From contig NZ_JAJNOD010000001.1 in the NCBI RefSeq assembly GCF_021044885.1, positions 186,001-250,000 on the forward strand: DNA of 64,000 nucleotides, in the 5' to 3' direction. The DNA comes from Microbacterium nymphoidis (GTDB taxonomy: Bacteria; Actinomycetota; Actinomycetes; Actinomycetales; Microbacteriaceae). The notes under the pieces were generated by a model. It was not told where the DNA came from, made no database searches, and worked only from the letters and a program-made list of their open reading frames with translations. This document shows, one piece after another, positions 1-7,516 of this stretch. Made by a program: the position numbers and the translations under genes. How positions within the stretch are numbered: position 1 is the first letter of the stretch; each line of letters begins with the position of its first letter.

Positions 1-551
1 CCCAGCGTGCCGGCGTTGAAGTTGACGAATCCCTCGTGCATCACCGTGGTGCCGGGGGAGAGGTGCGCGCCCAGCCGCACGCGGGAAGCATCTGCGATGC
101 GCACACCGGCGGGCAGGACGTAGTCGGTCAGGCGCGGGAACTTGTCGAGGCCCTGCACCTGGATGCCGGCGCGCTGCAAGGAGGGCCGCAGGCGCGAGAC
201 GTCGTCCGGGTGCATCGGCCCGGCTGAGGTCCATGCGACGTTGGGAAGGTGGGCGAAGATGCCATCGAGATTCAGCTCGTTGGGACGCACGATGAGGTGG
301 CTGAGAGCGTGCAGGCGCAGATAGGCATCCGAGGTGGAGACGACCGGCGCGTCCAGATCGGCCTCCACGCGCACCACCTCGATGCGCACCCCGCGAAGCT
401 CGTCCTCCTCGGCATGCACCTCCAGCGTGGTGGTGTCGGTGCTCTCCGGCAGGCGGCCGGTGCGGATCTCGGGGAACCAGGTGTCCAGCACGGTGCCGTC
501 CTCGCGGATCGTCGCGAGCCCGTCAGCGTTCACCCATCGTGCATCAGTCAT
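1..551 (-). CDS. dapD: tetrahydrodipicolinate N-succinyltransferase, C-terminus cut off
   Basis: Reading the minus strand from 551 gives 183 codons without a stop, so the gene runs off the window edge. The protein starts MTDARWVNADGLATI and ends in the window near MHEGFVNFNAG, where the left-handed beta-helix of hexapeptide turns begins; this matches the actinobacterial DapD family. The enzyme succinylates tetrahydrodipicolinate in the lysine/meso-diaminopimelate pathway. It is divergent from dapE, which removes that succinyl group two steps later. The ATG is set by TAGCGT six nt upstream. Only the N-terminal half is visible, so the succinyl-CoA site cannot be checked. Confidence 0.9.
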   Translation of the reverse strand, partial: MTDARWVNADGLATIREDGTVLDTWFPEIRTGRLPESTDTTTLEVHAEEDELRGVRIEVVRVEADLDAPVVSTSDAYLRLHALSHLIVRPNELNLDGIFAHLPNVAWTSAGPMHPDDVSRLRPSLQRAGIQVQGLDKFPRLTDYVLPAGVRIADASRVRLGAHLSPGTTVMHEGFVNFNAGTL

Positions 552-557
552 GTCTCC

Positions 558-563
558 ACGCTA
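558..563 (-). promoter_or_regulatory. -10-like element of dapD
   Basis: TAGCGT on the minus strand, then GGAGAC and the dapD ATG. The six-nt gap would put the transcript start on or next to the ATG. Confidence 0.5.
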
Positions 564-630
564 GCGGGCCCGGCGGAGCGGCCGGTGCCCCATGTCGCTC
601 CGCGACGCCGGGGCGCTCAGCGCGGCCGGA

Positions 631-636
631 TACGAT
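631..636 (+). promoter_or_regulatory. -10-like element of dapE
   Basis: TACGAT, then GAGGGC and the dapE ATG at 643. It supports that ATG over an in-frame upstream ATG at 592. Confidence 0.5.
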
Positions 637-642
637 GAGGGC

Positions 643-1713
643 ATGCCGCTGCTCGATCTCACCGCCTCCGCTGCCGACATCACGCGAGCGATCTGCGATA
701 TTCCCAGCGTCTCCGGGGATGAGGCCGCGCTGGCGGACGCCGTCGTCGCGGCGCTGTCAGAGTACGACCACCTGGAGATCATCCGCGACGGGGACACGAT
801 CGTCGCCCGCACGTCGCTCGGGCGAGACCGCCGAGTGATCATCGCGGGCCATCTCGACACGGTTCCGATCAACGACAACCTGCCGACCGAGCTTCGTGAG
901 GTCGACGGCGAAGCCGTGATCTGGGGACGCGGCACCGTCGACATGAAGGCCGGGGTTGCGGTGCAACTGAAGCTGGCGGCCGATCTCGTCGCCCCGGCGG
1001 TCGACATCACCTGGATCTGGTACGACCACGAAGAAGTCGACAGCTCGCTCAACGGCCTGGGCCGTCTCGCCGGCAACCGGCCCGACCTCATGACCGGCGA
1101 CTTCGCCATCCTCGGGGAGCCGACGGCGGGCGAGATCGAAGGCGGTTGCAACGGGACGCTGCGTGCTGTGGTCCGCACGCACGGGGTCCGGGCACACAGC
1201 GCACGCGCCTGGGTGGGGGAGAACGCCATCCACACCGCAGCTCCGGTCCTCGCCCGCCTGGCGGAGTACCGTCCCAAGGAGGTGAGCGTGGAGGGCCTGG
1301 CCTATCGCGAGGGCCTGAACGCTGTGCGCATCGGAGGAGGCGTCGCCGGAAACGTGATCCCCGACCTCTGCGAGGTGGAGGTCAACTACCGCTATGCGCC
1401 GGACAAGTCGCCCGAGCAGGCGGTCGCTCACATCCGGAACGTGTTCGCGGGCTTCGAGATCGAGATCGTGGACCTGTCGGCCGGTGCCCGGCCCGGCCTC
1501 GACGCCGAGCTCGCCCAGGACTTCCTCGCGGCGACCGGGGCGCGCCCCAAGCCCAAATACGGCTGGACCGACGTGGCCCGCTTCTCGGCACTGGGCGTTC
1601 CTGCCGTCAACTACGGTCCCGGCGACCCGAGCCTGGCACATCACGACCAGGAACGCGTACCCGTGGCACAGATCGAGACGGTCGAGGCAGGATTGCGCGC
1701 GTGGCTGAGCTGA
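643..1713 (+). CDS. dapE: succinyl-diaminopimelate desuccinylase
   Basis: 356-residue M20 metallopeptidase that hydrolyses N-succinyl-LL-2,6-diaminopimelate to succinate and LL-diaminopimelate for lysine and peptidoglycan synthesis. Dinuclear zinc ligands are recognisable: IAGHLDTVP, GRGTVDMKAG, the Glu pair in YDHEEVD, GEPT, and a C-terminal His in SLAHHDQERV. The dimerisation domain lies in the middle (roughly 175-285). Pairing with dapD across a 91-bp gap is the expected actinobacterial arrangement. Its last 13 bp overlap the next gene, suggesting co-transcription. Confidence 0.95.
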   Translation: MPLLDLTASAADITRAICDIPSVSGDEAALADAVVAALSEYDHLEIIRDGDTIVARTSLGRDRRVIIAGHLDTVPINDNLPTELREVDGEAVIWGRGTVDMKAGVAVQLKLAADLVAPAVDITWIWYDHEEVDSSLNGLGRLAGNRPDLMTGDFAILGEPTAGEIEGGCNGTLRAVVRTHGVRAHSARAWVGENAIHTAAPVLARLAEYRPKEVSVEGLAYREGLNAVRIGGGVAGNVIPDLCEVEVNYRYAPDKSPEQAVAHIRNVFAGFEIEIVDLSAGARPGLDAELAQDFLAATGARPKPKYGWTDVARFSALGVPAVNYGPGDPSLAHHDQERVPVAQIETVEAGLRAWLS

Positions 1714-2933
1714 CCCGCACGGAGGAGGCGGCCGCCCGATCCGCGCCCCCGACCCGCGTGGTGACGGCCCTGCGGATCACCGGGATCTACGTGGCGGGTC
1801 GCATCCTTACGCTCGTTTTCCTCTACATCGCGTCGGCGCTCGCCGCGCCGGGTTCCCGGTTCGGTCCGGGCCTGGGCATCGAGAGGTTCATCACGGGCTG
1901 GGACGGTCAGTGGTACTGGCAGATCGCGTTCCAGGGGTACCCGTCCCCGCTGCCGCTCACCGACACCGGGGCGGTGGCGGAGAACGCCTGGGCTTTCATG
2001 CCCATCTATCCGTGGGTCGCCAATGCGGTGGGAATGCCCTTCGGCTCCTGGGCGACGGGGGCCGGAATCACCTCGCTCGTCTGCGGACTGCTGTCGTGCT
2101 TCGCCCTCTACCGCCTGATGCGCAACCGCCTCTCGCGCAATGCGTCGATGTGGGCCGTCGTCTTCTTCGCCAACGGTCCGCTCGCCGCGCTGTTCCACGT
2201 CGGCTACGCCGAGGCGATGTTCACGCTGTTCCTGCTGCTGGCCCTCAACGCGGTGCTTCGCCGTCGATTCGCCGAGCTCTACGTCCTCATTCCGCTGATG
2301 GGCTTCACGCGGCCGGGTATTCTGCCCTTCGCTCTGATGCTCGGCCTCTACGGCATCTGGCGCTGGTTCCGGCGCGATCGCGATCCGCTGCCGCGTGCGC
2401 AGATCATCCACATCCTGGCGACGGGTGCGCTCGCCGTCCTCGTGGGCTTCTCCTGGCAGATCATCGCAGGAATCGTGACGGGCGACCCCGGGGCGTACCT
2501 CAGCACCGAGCTTGCGTGGCGGCGGAACTGGCTGGCGGAACCGGCTACCGCGTTCATCCCGTTCGAGGCATGGGGTGCGGCGCTGAACATGTGGTTCGGC
2601 CTGTGGCAGGTTCCCGTGATCCTGGGCTGGATCACCTTCGCCGTGCTGCTCGCACTGATCGCGTGGGCGCTGCTGCGTGAACGGCACGTGCTCGCGATGG
2701 GCGTCGAACTGCGGCTGTGGTCGGCGAGTTACATCTTGTACCTGCTGGCGGTGTTCTTCCCGCAGTCCTCGACGCTGCGACTCCTCCTGCCACTGACCCC
2801 GATGGTGGGTGCGCTCGCCATCCCGCGCTCGCCCTGGTGGCGCGGCGGAATCCTCATCGGCGGCGTGCTGTACCAGTGGTTCTGGATCTACAGCGTCTAT
2901 GCGCTCGCAGCCACGGTCTATCAGATCCCCTGA
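1701..2933 (+). CDS. PIG-V-like integral membrane mannosyltransferase
   Basis: 410-residue polytopic membrane protein beginning VAELTRTEEAA from GTG, inside the last codons of dapE. About eight or more hydrophobic segments are visible. After the first segment comes FITGWDGQWYWQIAFQGYP, the lumenal WDG-x-WY motif typical of PIG-V/GPI mannosyltransferase-2 relatives, which in actinobacteria are thought to use polyprenyl-phosphate-mannose. The acceptor is unknown; lipoglycan or protein O-mannosylation are possible. The start overlaps dapE, so translation is probably coupled. Family placement is fairly secure; substrate is inference. Confidence 0.75.
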   Translation: MAELTRTEEAAARSAPPTRVVTALRITGIYVAGRILTLVFLYIASALAAPGSRFGPGLGIERFITGWDGQWYWQIAFQGYPSPLPLTDTGAVAENAWAFMPIYPWVANAVGMPFGSWATGAGITSLVCGLLSCFALYRLMRNRLSRNASMWAVVFFANGPLAALFHVGYAEAMFTLFLLLALNAVLRRRFAELYVLIPLMGFTRPGILPFALMLGLYGIWRWFRRDRDPLPRAQIIHILATGALAVLVGFSWQIIAGIVTGDPGAYLSTELAWRRNWLAEPATAFIPFEAWGAALNMWFGLWQVPVILGWITFAVLLALIAWALLRERHVLAMGVELRLWSASYILYLLAVFFPQSSTLRLLLPLTPMVGALAIPRSPWWRGGILIGGVLYQWFWIYSVYALAATVYQIP

Positions 2934-2965
2934 GCTGTATTCCGGGGTCACGGATCGCTGTGCAT

Positions 2966-2995
2966 TTCTGGACAACGCCTCAGAACCGATAAACT
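2966..2995 (+). promoter_or_regulatory. possible promoter of the DUF3117 gene
   Basis: TTCTGG (2966-2971) and TAAACT (2990-2995) are separated by 18 bp, an acceptable -35/-10 pair, about 30 bp upstream of the ATG at 3027. This gene has a real leader and a Shine-Dalgarno-like AAAGGGA. Confidence 0.4.
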
Positions 2996-3026
2996 GGTGG
3001 CCAGACCAGGATGAAAGGGAGCCGAC

Positions 3027-3200
3027 ATGGCAGCCATGAAGCCCAGGACCGGCGACGGACCGATGGAAGCGGTCAAGGAAGGTCGCCTCATCATCGTTCG
3101 AGTTCCGCTCGAAGGGGGAGGCCGTCTCGTCGTCTCCGTGAATGACGAAGAGGCCAAGGAACTGCACTCCGTGCTCGGAGGCGTCGTCGACGCCGCGTGA
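3027..3200 (+). CDS. DUF3117 small protein
   Basis: 57-residue protein MAAMKPRTGDGPMEAVKEG... ending GGVVDAA, matching the short conserved actinobacterial DUF3117 family (Rv1211 type, from memory). It has no signal peptide or membrane segment; predicted to be small beta-rich and cytoplasmic. AAAGGGA lies 7-8 nt upstream of the ATG. A strong hairpin terminator follows immediately, so it is probably monocistronic. The function of the family is not known to me. Confidence 0.9.
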   Translation: MAAMKPRTGDGPMEAVKEGRLIIVRVPLEGGGRLVVSVNDEEAKELHSVLGGVVDAA

Positions 3201-3213
3201 CGCACCGCAGACA

Positions 3214-3249
3214 GTGAAGGCGGCCGGGCAGCAGCCCGGCCGCCTTCAC
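3214..3249. terminator. bidirectional hairpin terminator
   Basis: Perfect 16-bp stem GTGAAGGCGGCCGGGC with loop AGCA, placed between the converging DUF3117 and O-methyltransferase genes. Confidence 0.8.
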
Positions 3250-3260
3250 CGTTCTCCGAG

Positions 3261-3896
3261 TCAGCGCTCGGGGAGCACAGTGAGCTGCAGCAGGCCCTCG
3301 TTCACGGTGGACAGCGCACCCACCACGGCAGGAGAGGCCTGCACCTCCTGGATCAGGGAGCGATACGCGCGGGTGACTTCGTCTCGCTGGACCGGATCGG
3401 CAACGCGTCCGCCTCCGAGGACCCGGGGGATGAGCACGGTGCCTCCGGCGCGCACGAGCCGGAGGCCATGCTCCACGTAGGCGATCACGTTCTCCGGGTC
3501 GGCGTCGACGAGCACGATGTCATAGGAGCCCTCGTTCATGCGCGGCAGGACCTCGAGAGCGCGGCCGGTGATGAAGCGTGCGCGCGCGGCGGGGATGCGC
3601 GCCTCGTGGAAGAACTGGCGAGCGACGCCGAGGTGCTCCGGTTCCTTGTCGATCGTGGTGAGCACGGCGTTCGGCGCGCCATGAAGCAGCCACAGCCCGG
3701 ATACCCCGGCGCCGGTGCCGATCTCCATGATGCTGGTGGCTGCAGTGGTCGCGGCGATCACCGCGGCCTGAGATCCGACGCCGGGAGAGATCGGTGCGGC
3801 CCCCACCTCCAGCGCGTGGGCGCGTGCGCGCGCGATGTGGTCGGGTTCGATGATGGACTCCCGCGCGAAACGGGCGATCGCATCCAGCTCGCTCAT
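3261..3896 (-). CDS. SAM-dependent O-methyltransferase
   Basis: 211-residue class I methyltransferase of the catechol/caffeoyl-CoA O-methyltransferase type. The SAM motif is IMEIGTGAGVSGLWLL (about 56-71), followed by the acidic ribose-binding region TTIDKEPEH and the motif DIVLVDADPENV that carries metal-binding acids. No membrane segment. The start ATG follows GGAGGAG by two nt. In M. tuberculosis the orthologue (Rv1220c, from memory) lies back to back with sigE; here the divergent neighbour is tatB. Methyl acceptor unknown. Confidence 0.85.
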   Translation of the reverse strand: MSELDAIARFARESIIEPDHIARARAHALEVGAAPISPGVGSQAAVIAATTAATSIMEIGTGAGVSGLWLLHGAPNAVLTTIDKEPEHLGVARQFFHEARIPAARARFITGRALEVLPRMNEGSYDIVLVDADPENVIAYVEHGLRLVRAGGTVLIPRVLGGGRVADPVQRDEVTRAYRSLIQEVQASPAVVGALSTVNEGLLQLTVLPER

Positions 3897-3954
3897 GACT
3901 CCTCCGTATTCAGGCTACGGGCGGTGTGCGCGACTGTGTGTGAGGCGCGACCGG

Positions 3955-3960
3955 TAATCT
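3955..3960 (+). promoter_or_regulatory. -10-like element of the tatB-like gene
   Basis: TAATCT followed by GAATCC and the ATG at 3967, a leaderless arrangement. Confidence 0.5.
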
Positions 3961-3966
3961 GAATCC

Positions 3967-4410
3967 ATGAACTTCATCCCGGGGCCCGACAAGCTGCTGG
4001 TGATCGCGCTGATCGCCGTGGTCCTCGTCGGTCCGGAGCGGCTCCCGCGCTATGCGGAGGGACTGGCCCGGCTCATCAAGAAGGCGGGCGAGGTGATCCG
4101 CGGCGTGAAGGATCGCGCGGCGGAGGAGATGGGCCCGGAATTCACCGAGACGGACTGGCGCAAGCTCGATCCTCGTCAGTACGATCCGCGGCGCATCATC
4201 CGTGAGGCGCTGCTGGATGACGTCATGGCACCGGCGCCCACGGCCGCCGTCGCAACCGCCGGAGCGGCCGCCGCAGCAACGAGCGCCTCGGCAACGCCGC
4301 CCAGCCCGCACTCCAGCGGAGCGAGCGCACTGTTCACCCGCTCCACACCGCGCACCTCGAACCGGCTTGCGGCGGGGGAGATCCCGCCCTACGACGCCGA
4401 AGCCACCTGA
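3967..4410 (+). CDS. tatB: TatB-like twin-arginine translocase subunit
   Basis: 147 residues. The N-terminus MNFIPGPDKLLVIALIAVVLVG is a single membrane segment followed by PERLPRYAEGLARLIKKAG, the hinge and amphipathic helix of TatA/TatB proteins. The long, Ala/Pro/Thr-rich tail (from about residue 85) suits TatB more than TatA. TatB works with TatC to recognise twin-arginine signal peptides. The position beside the O-methyltransferase and mrp genes matches tatB in mycobacteria. TatA/TatC are not in the window. Confidence 0.8.
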   Translation: MNFIPGPDKLLVIALIAVVLVGPERLPRYAEGLARLIKKAGEVIRGVKDRAAEEMGPEFTETDWRKLDPRQYDPRRIIREALLDDVMAPAPTAAVATAGAAAAATSASATPPSPHSSGASALFTRSTPRTSNRLAAGEIPPYDAEAT

Positions 4411-4422
4411 GCGCAGAGGCGG

Positions 4423-5544
4423 TCAGGCCGTTCGGAACGGCAGGGAGCGGTGCGCGAGGTCGCGTCCGAGTGTCGCCACCCGTTCGGCGAGCGCGATGAT
4501 CGCGGCCGCGGCCGGGTCGGCGGGGTCGGAGACGACCACGGGCTCGCCCGCGTCTCCCCCCTGGCGCAACGCGACGCTCAGCGGCACGGAGGCGAGCAGT
4601 TCCACGGGCTGATCCGGCAGGCTCAGCGCCGCGGCCACGCTCTGTCCGCCCCCGGAGCCGAACATCGCGAACTCCTGGCCGTCGGGCAGCCTCATCGGCG
4701 CCATCGTCTCGACGACGCCGATCACGCGCTGACCGGTCTGGCGTGCCACCGTGCCCGAGCGCACCGCCACCTCTGCGGCGGCGGGCTGGGGCGTGGTGAT
4801 CACGAGGACGTCGGCACCCGGGAGCAGCTGGCCCACCGAGATGGCGATGTCACCGGTGCCCGGGGGCATGTCCAGCAGAAGGACGTCGAGGTCGCCAAAG
4901 TGCACGTCGGTGAGGAACTGCTGAACCGTGCGGTGCAGCATCGGACCTCGCCAGGCCACCGCGCCTTCGCCCTCGCGAAGGAACATGCCGATGGAGATCA
5001 CCTTCACGTCGTGGGCGACCGGCGGCAGGATCATCTCGTCGATGCGGGTGGGAGTCGTGCCGGCGGGTACACCCAGAAGACCGGGGATCGAGAAGCCGTG
5101 CACATCGGCATCGACCAGTCCGACACGAAGCCCGCGCTGCGCAAGGGCCACGGCGAGATTGGCGGTCACGGTGGACTTGCCCACACCGCCCTTGCCGCTG
5201 GTGACGGCGATCACCCGCGTGAGCGAGTCCGGACCGAACGGCATCGTGCGTGCCGGCCGGCCGTCGCGCAGCCGCTCCGTCAGGGCGCGCCGTTCATCGG
5301 GCGTCATCACACCGACCGCGACGTCGACGGCGCCGATGCCGGGCACGCGAGCGGCGGCGTCGCGCACGTCGCGCTCGATCCGCGTCGCGGCCGGGCAGCC
5401 GACGATGGTGAGGGCGATGCCGACATGGGCGGTCGTGTCGGTGACAGTGATCTCGCGCAGCATGTCGAGCTCGGCCAGCGTCCGCCGCAGTTCGGGGTCC
5501 ACCACACCGCCGACGGCGATGCGCACCTGTTCGGCGAGGCTCAC
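4423..5544 (-). CDS. mrp: Mrp/NBP35-type P-loop ATPase
   Basis: 373 residues. An N-terminal DUF59/MIP18 domain (about 1-85, with VGCPAATRIE) precedes a deviant Walker A GKGGVGKST (about 115) and Walker B LLLDMPPGTGD. Family members bind and deliver iron-sulfur clusters. The paired CxxC usually found near residue 280 is absent; that stretch reads MRLPDGQEFAMFG. The start is a GTG overlapping the stop of the DUF1003 gene (GTGA), so it is the last gene of a three-gene minus-strand operon. Confidence 0.9.
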   Translation of the reverse strand: MSLAEQVRIAVGGVVDPELRRTLAELDMLREITVTDTTAHVGIALTIVGCPAATRIERDVRDAAARVPGIGAVDVAVGVMTPDERRALTERLRDGRPARTMPFGPDSLTRVIAVTSGKGGVGKSTVTANLAVALAQRGLRVGLVDADVHGFSIPGLLGVPAGTTPTRIDEMILPPVAHDVKVISIGMFLREGEGAVAWRGPMLHRTVQQFLTDVHFGDLDVLLLDMPPGTGDIAISVGQLLPGADVLVITTPQPAAAEVAVRSGTVARQTGQRVIGVVETMAPMRLPDGQEFAMFGSGGGQSVAAALSLPDQPVELLASVPLSVALRQGGDAGEPVVVSDPADPAAAAIIALAERVATLGRDLAHRSLPFRTA

Positions 5545-6089
5545 CGTGACTCCTTCTTCGCTGCGCCGCCGTCAGTCGCGGGGCGCTCTCCCGTCTCCAG
5601 CGCGGCCCGGTCGTCGAGCTCAGCCAGCAGCGTGCGCAGCTCCTGCCGCAGGACATCCCGTGAGAGGGATTGCTCCACCAGATCCGTCATCGCCATCCGT
5701 AGTGCCACCACCTCGCGGGCCAGGTACTCCGTGTCGGCGAGGTTGCGCTCTGCGCGCTGCCGGTCCTGTTCGATCTGCACGCGGTCGCGATCGTCCTGCC
5801 TGTTCTGCGCGAGAAGGATGAGAGGTGCCGCGTAGGACGCCTGGAGGCTCAGGACCAGTGTCAGCGCGGTGAAGCCGTTGGAGACCTCGTCGAAGCGCAC
5901 GCCTGCGGGCATGAGCGAGTTCCACGCGATCCATGCGACACAGAACAGCGTCAGCAGGGCGAGGAACGTGGGGGTTCCCATGGCCCGGGCGATCCACTCG
6001 GTGAAGCGGCCGAACCGGTCGCGAGACTGCTTGGGCTGTGCCCGCCCGCGGCGCGCGGGGGAGTCGAGGGCGTTGTCGCGGGCCATCAT
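5541..6089 (-). CDS. DUF1003 membrane protein
   Basis: 182 residues. After a basic N-terminus come two membrane helices (TPTFLALLTLFCVAWIAW and GFTALTLVLSLQASYAAP) and a long, charged, coiled-coil-like cytoplasmic tail (about 95-160). The pairing with the LSLQASYAAPLILLAQNRQ signature identifies DUF1003. Its ATG overlaps the stop of the upstream MgtE_N/CBS gene (ATGA), and its own stop overlaps mrp. The tight coupling suggests a common role; the molecular function is unknown. Confidence 0.88.
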   Translation of the reverse strand: MMARDNALDSPARRGRAQPKQSRDRFGRFTEWIARAMGTPTFLALLTLFCVAWIAWNSLMPAGVRFDEVSNGFTALTLVLSLQASYAAPLILLAQNRQDDRDRVQIEQDRQRAERNLADTEYLAREVVALRMAMTDLVEQSLSRDVLRQELRTLLAELDDRAALETGERPATDGGAAKKESR

Positions 6090-7372
6090 GCGCTCTGTCC
6101 CGGAGCAGGGCGGACCACGGGAATCGACCCGGTGGCTTCCTCTTCGTCGTAAGAGCGCCAGTCATCGGGCAGGAGGTAGTCCAGCACGTCGTCGACGCTC
6201 ACCACTCCGACGAGACGGTGCGCGGCATCCACCACGGGCAGGGAGACGAGGTCGTAGGACGCGAGCATGCGCGCGACCTCCGTCGCCGACGCCGTCGCTT
6301 GCACGGGCTCCAGATCATCCAGGATGGCTCCGAGTCGCTCGTGCGGGGGATAGCGCAGCATCCGCTGGAAATGCACCACACCGAGCAGCCGCCCGGTGGG
6401 GGTCTCGTAGGGCGGCAGCGTGACGAACACGGCCGCGGCGAGCGCCGGATGCAGCTCGTGGCGGCGGATGAGGGCAAGTGCCTCTGCCACCGTCGCCTCC
6501 GCCGACATGATGATCGGCTCGGGGGTCATCAGACCGCCCGCGGTGTCCGGACCGTACTGGAGGAGGGTTCGCACGTCCTCCGCCTCTTCGGGCTCCATGA
6601 GCTCCAGCAGATGCTGCAGACGTCCCTCGGGCAGTTGCGCGAGCAGATCCGCGGCGTCGTCCGGCTCCATCTGGTCGAGGATGTCGGCGGCGCGCTCATC
6701 GCCCAGTTGCTCGAGGATGTGCATCTGCTCGTCCTCGGGCATCTCCTCCAGCACATCGGCGAGGCGGTCGTCCGGGAGCTCCTCGGCGACCTCGATCATG
6801 CGGGTCTCGGGCAGATCAAGCAGCGTGTTGGCCAGATCGGCGGGCTTCAGCTCCGAGTACGAGGCCACCAGCTGCTCGGCCGACTGCGCCTCGCCGGGCC
6901 GGTGCTGCTCGCGCACCTGCCCCCACGTGGCGAACGTGGTGGCGCCCTTCGCGAACGGCGACGCGCTGGTCTTGGGACGTCGCAGGAAGAGCTGGGTGAC
7001 GCCCCACTCGCCGATGCGGTTGCGCTCGATCGCCACGTCCTCGATGACCGCGCTGCCGGATGCATCAGCCATGTCTACGCGTCGTCCCACCAGCTCCGCG
7101 AGCACGCGAACCTCGCCACCGCGCTGCTCGAAGCGGCGCACGTTCATGAGGCCGGTGGTGATCACCTGTCCCTGCGAGATGGAGGTGACACGACCGATGG
7201 AGAGGAACACCTGACGGCGCCCCGGAATCTCGCAGACCAGGCCGATGACGCGGGGCGGGTCGGATTTTCGGTACACGACGACGACGTCGCGGACCTTGCC
7301 GAGACGATCGCCGGAGGGGTCGAAGACCGTGCAGCCGTGCAGGCGCGCGACGAAAACCCGCTGAGTACTCAC
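6086..7372 (-). CDS. MgtE N-terminal/CBS domain protein without a channel domain
   Basis: 428 residues from a GTG (MSTQRVFVARLHGC). Order: a PRC-barrel-like N-terminal part (about 1-110); a MgtE_N superhelix of acidic helical repeats such as LPDDRLADVLEEMPEDE and MEPDDAADLLAQLPE (about 165-285); then two CBS motifs ending VVGVVSVDDVLDYLLPDDW-like sequence. The five-helix magnesium channel of true MgtE is missing, so this is a cytoplasmic sensor-like relative rather than a transporter. TACGCT six nt upstream fixes the start. It heads the operon with DUF1003 and mrp. Confidence 0.85.
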   Translation of the reverse strand: MSTQRVFVARLHGCTVFDPSGDRLGKVRDVVVVYRKSDPPRVIGLVCEIPGRRQVFLSIGRVTSISQGQVITTGLMNVRRFEQRGGEVRVLAELVGRRVDMADASGSAVIEDVAIERNRIGEWGVTQLFLRRPKTSASPFAKGATTFATWGQVREQHRPGEAQSAEQLVASYSELKPADLANTLLDLPETRMIEVAEELPDDRLADVLEEMPEDEQMHILEQLGDERAADILDQMEPDDAADLLAQLPEGRLQHLLELMEPEEAEDVRTLLQYGPDTAGGLMTPEPIIMSAEATVAEALALIRRHELHPALAAAVFVTLPPYETPTGRLLGVVHFQRMLRYPPHERLGAILDDLEPVQATASATEVARMLASYDLVSLPVVDAAHRLVGVVSVDDVLDYLLPDDWRSYDEEEATGSIPVVRPAPGQSA

Positions 7373-7378
7373 GCTCTC

Positions 7379-7384
7379 AGCGTA
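7379..7384 (-). promoter_or_regulatory. -10-like element of the MgtE_N/CBS gene
   Basis: TACGCT on the minus strand, then GAGAGC and the GTG start at 7372. Confidence 0.5.
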
Positions 7385-7516
7385 GTCGCCGAAAGCTGGG
7401 CACCCGGGGGATCGATAGGTGCGCGTGGGAGAATGGGGAGCGAGTTCGGTGATGGCGCGACGGCCGCGAGGCGGCGCCGGCCGATCACGGAACGCTGACG
7501 GAGGAGAGGCAGACCA

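Noticed and set aside
1641..3167. 508-codon minus-strand frame opposite the PIG-V-like and DUF3117 genes
   Set aside because: No recognisable domain; the plus-strand genes have motifs and proper starts.
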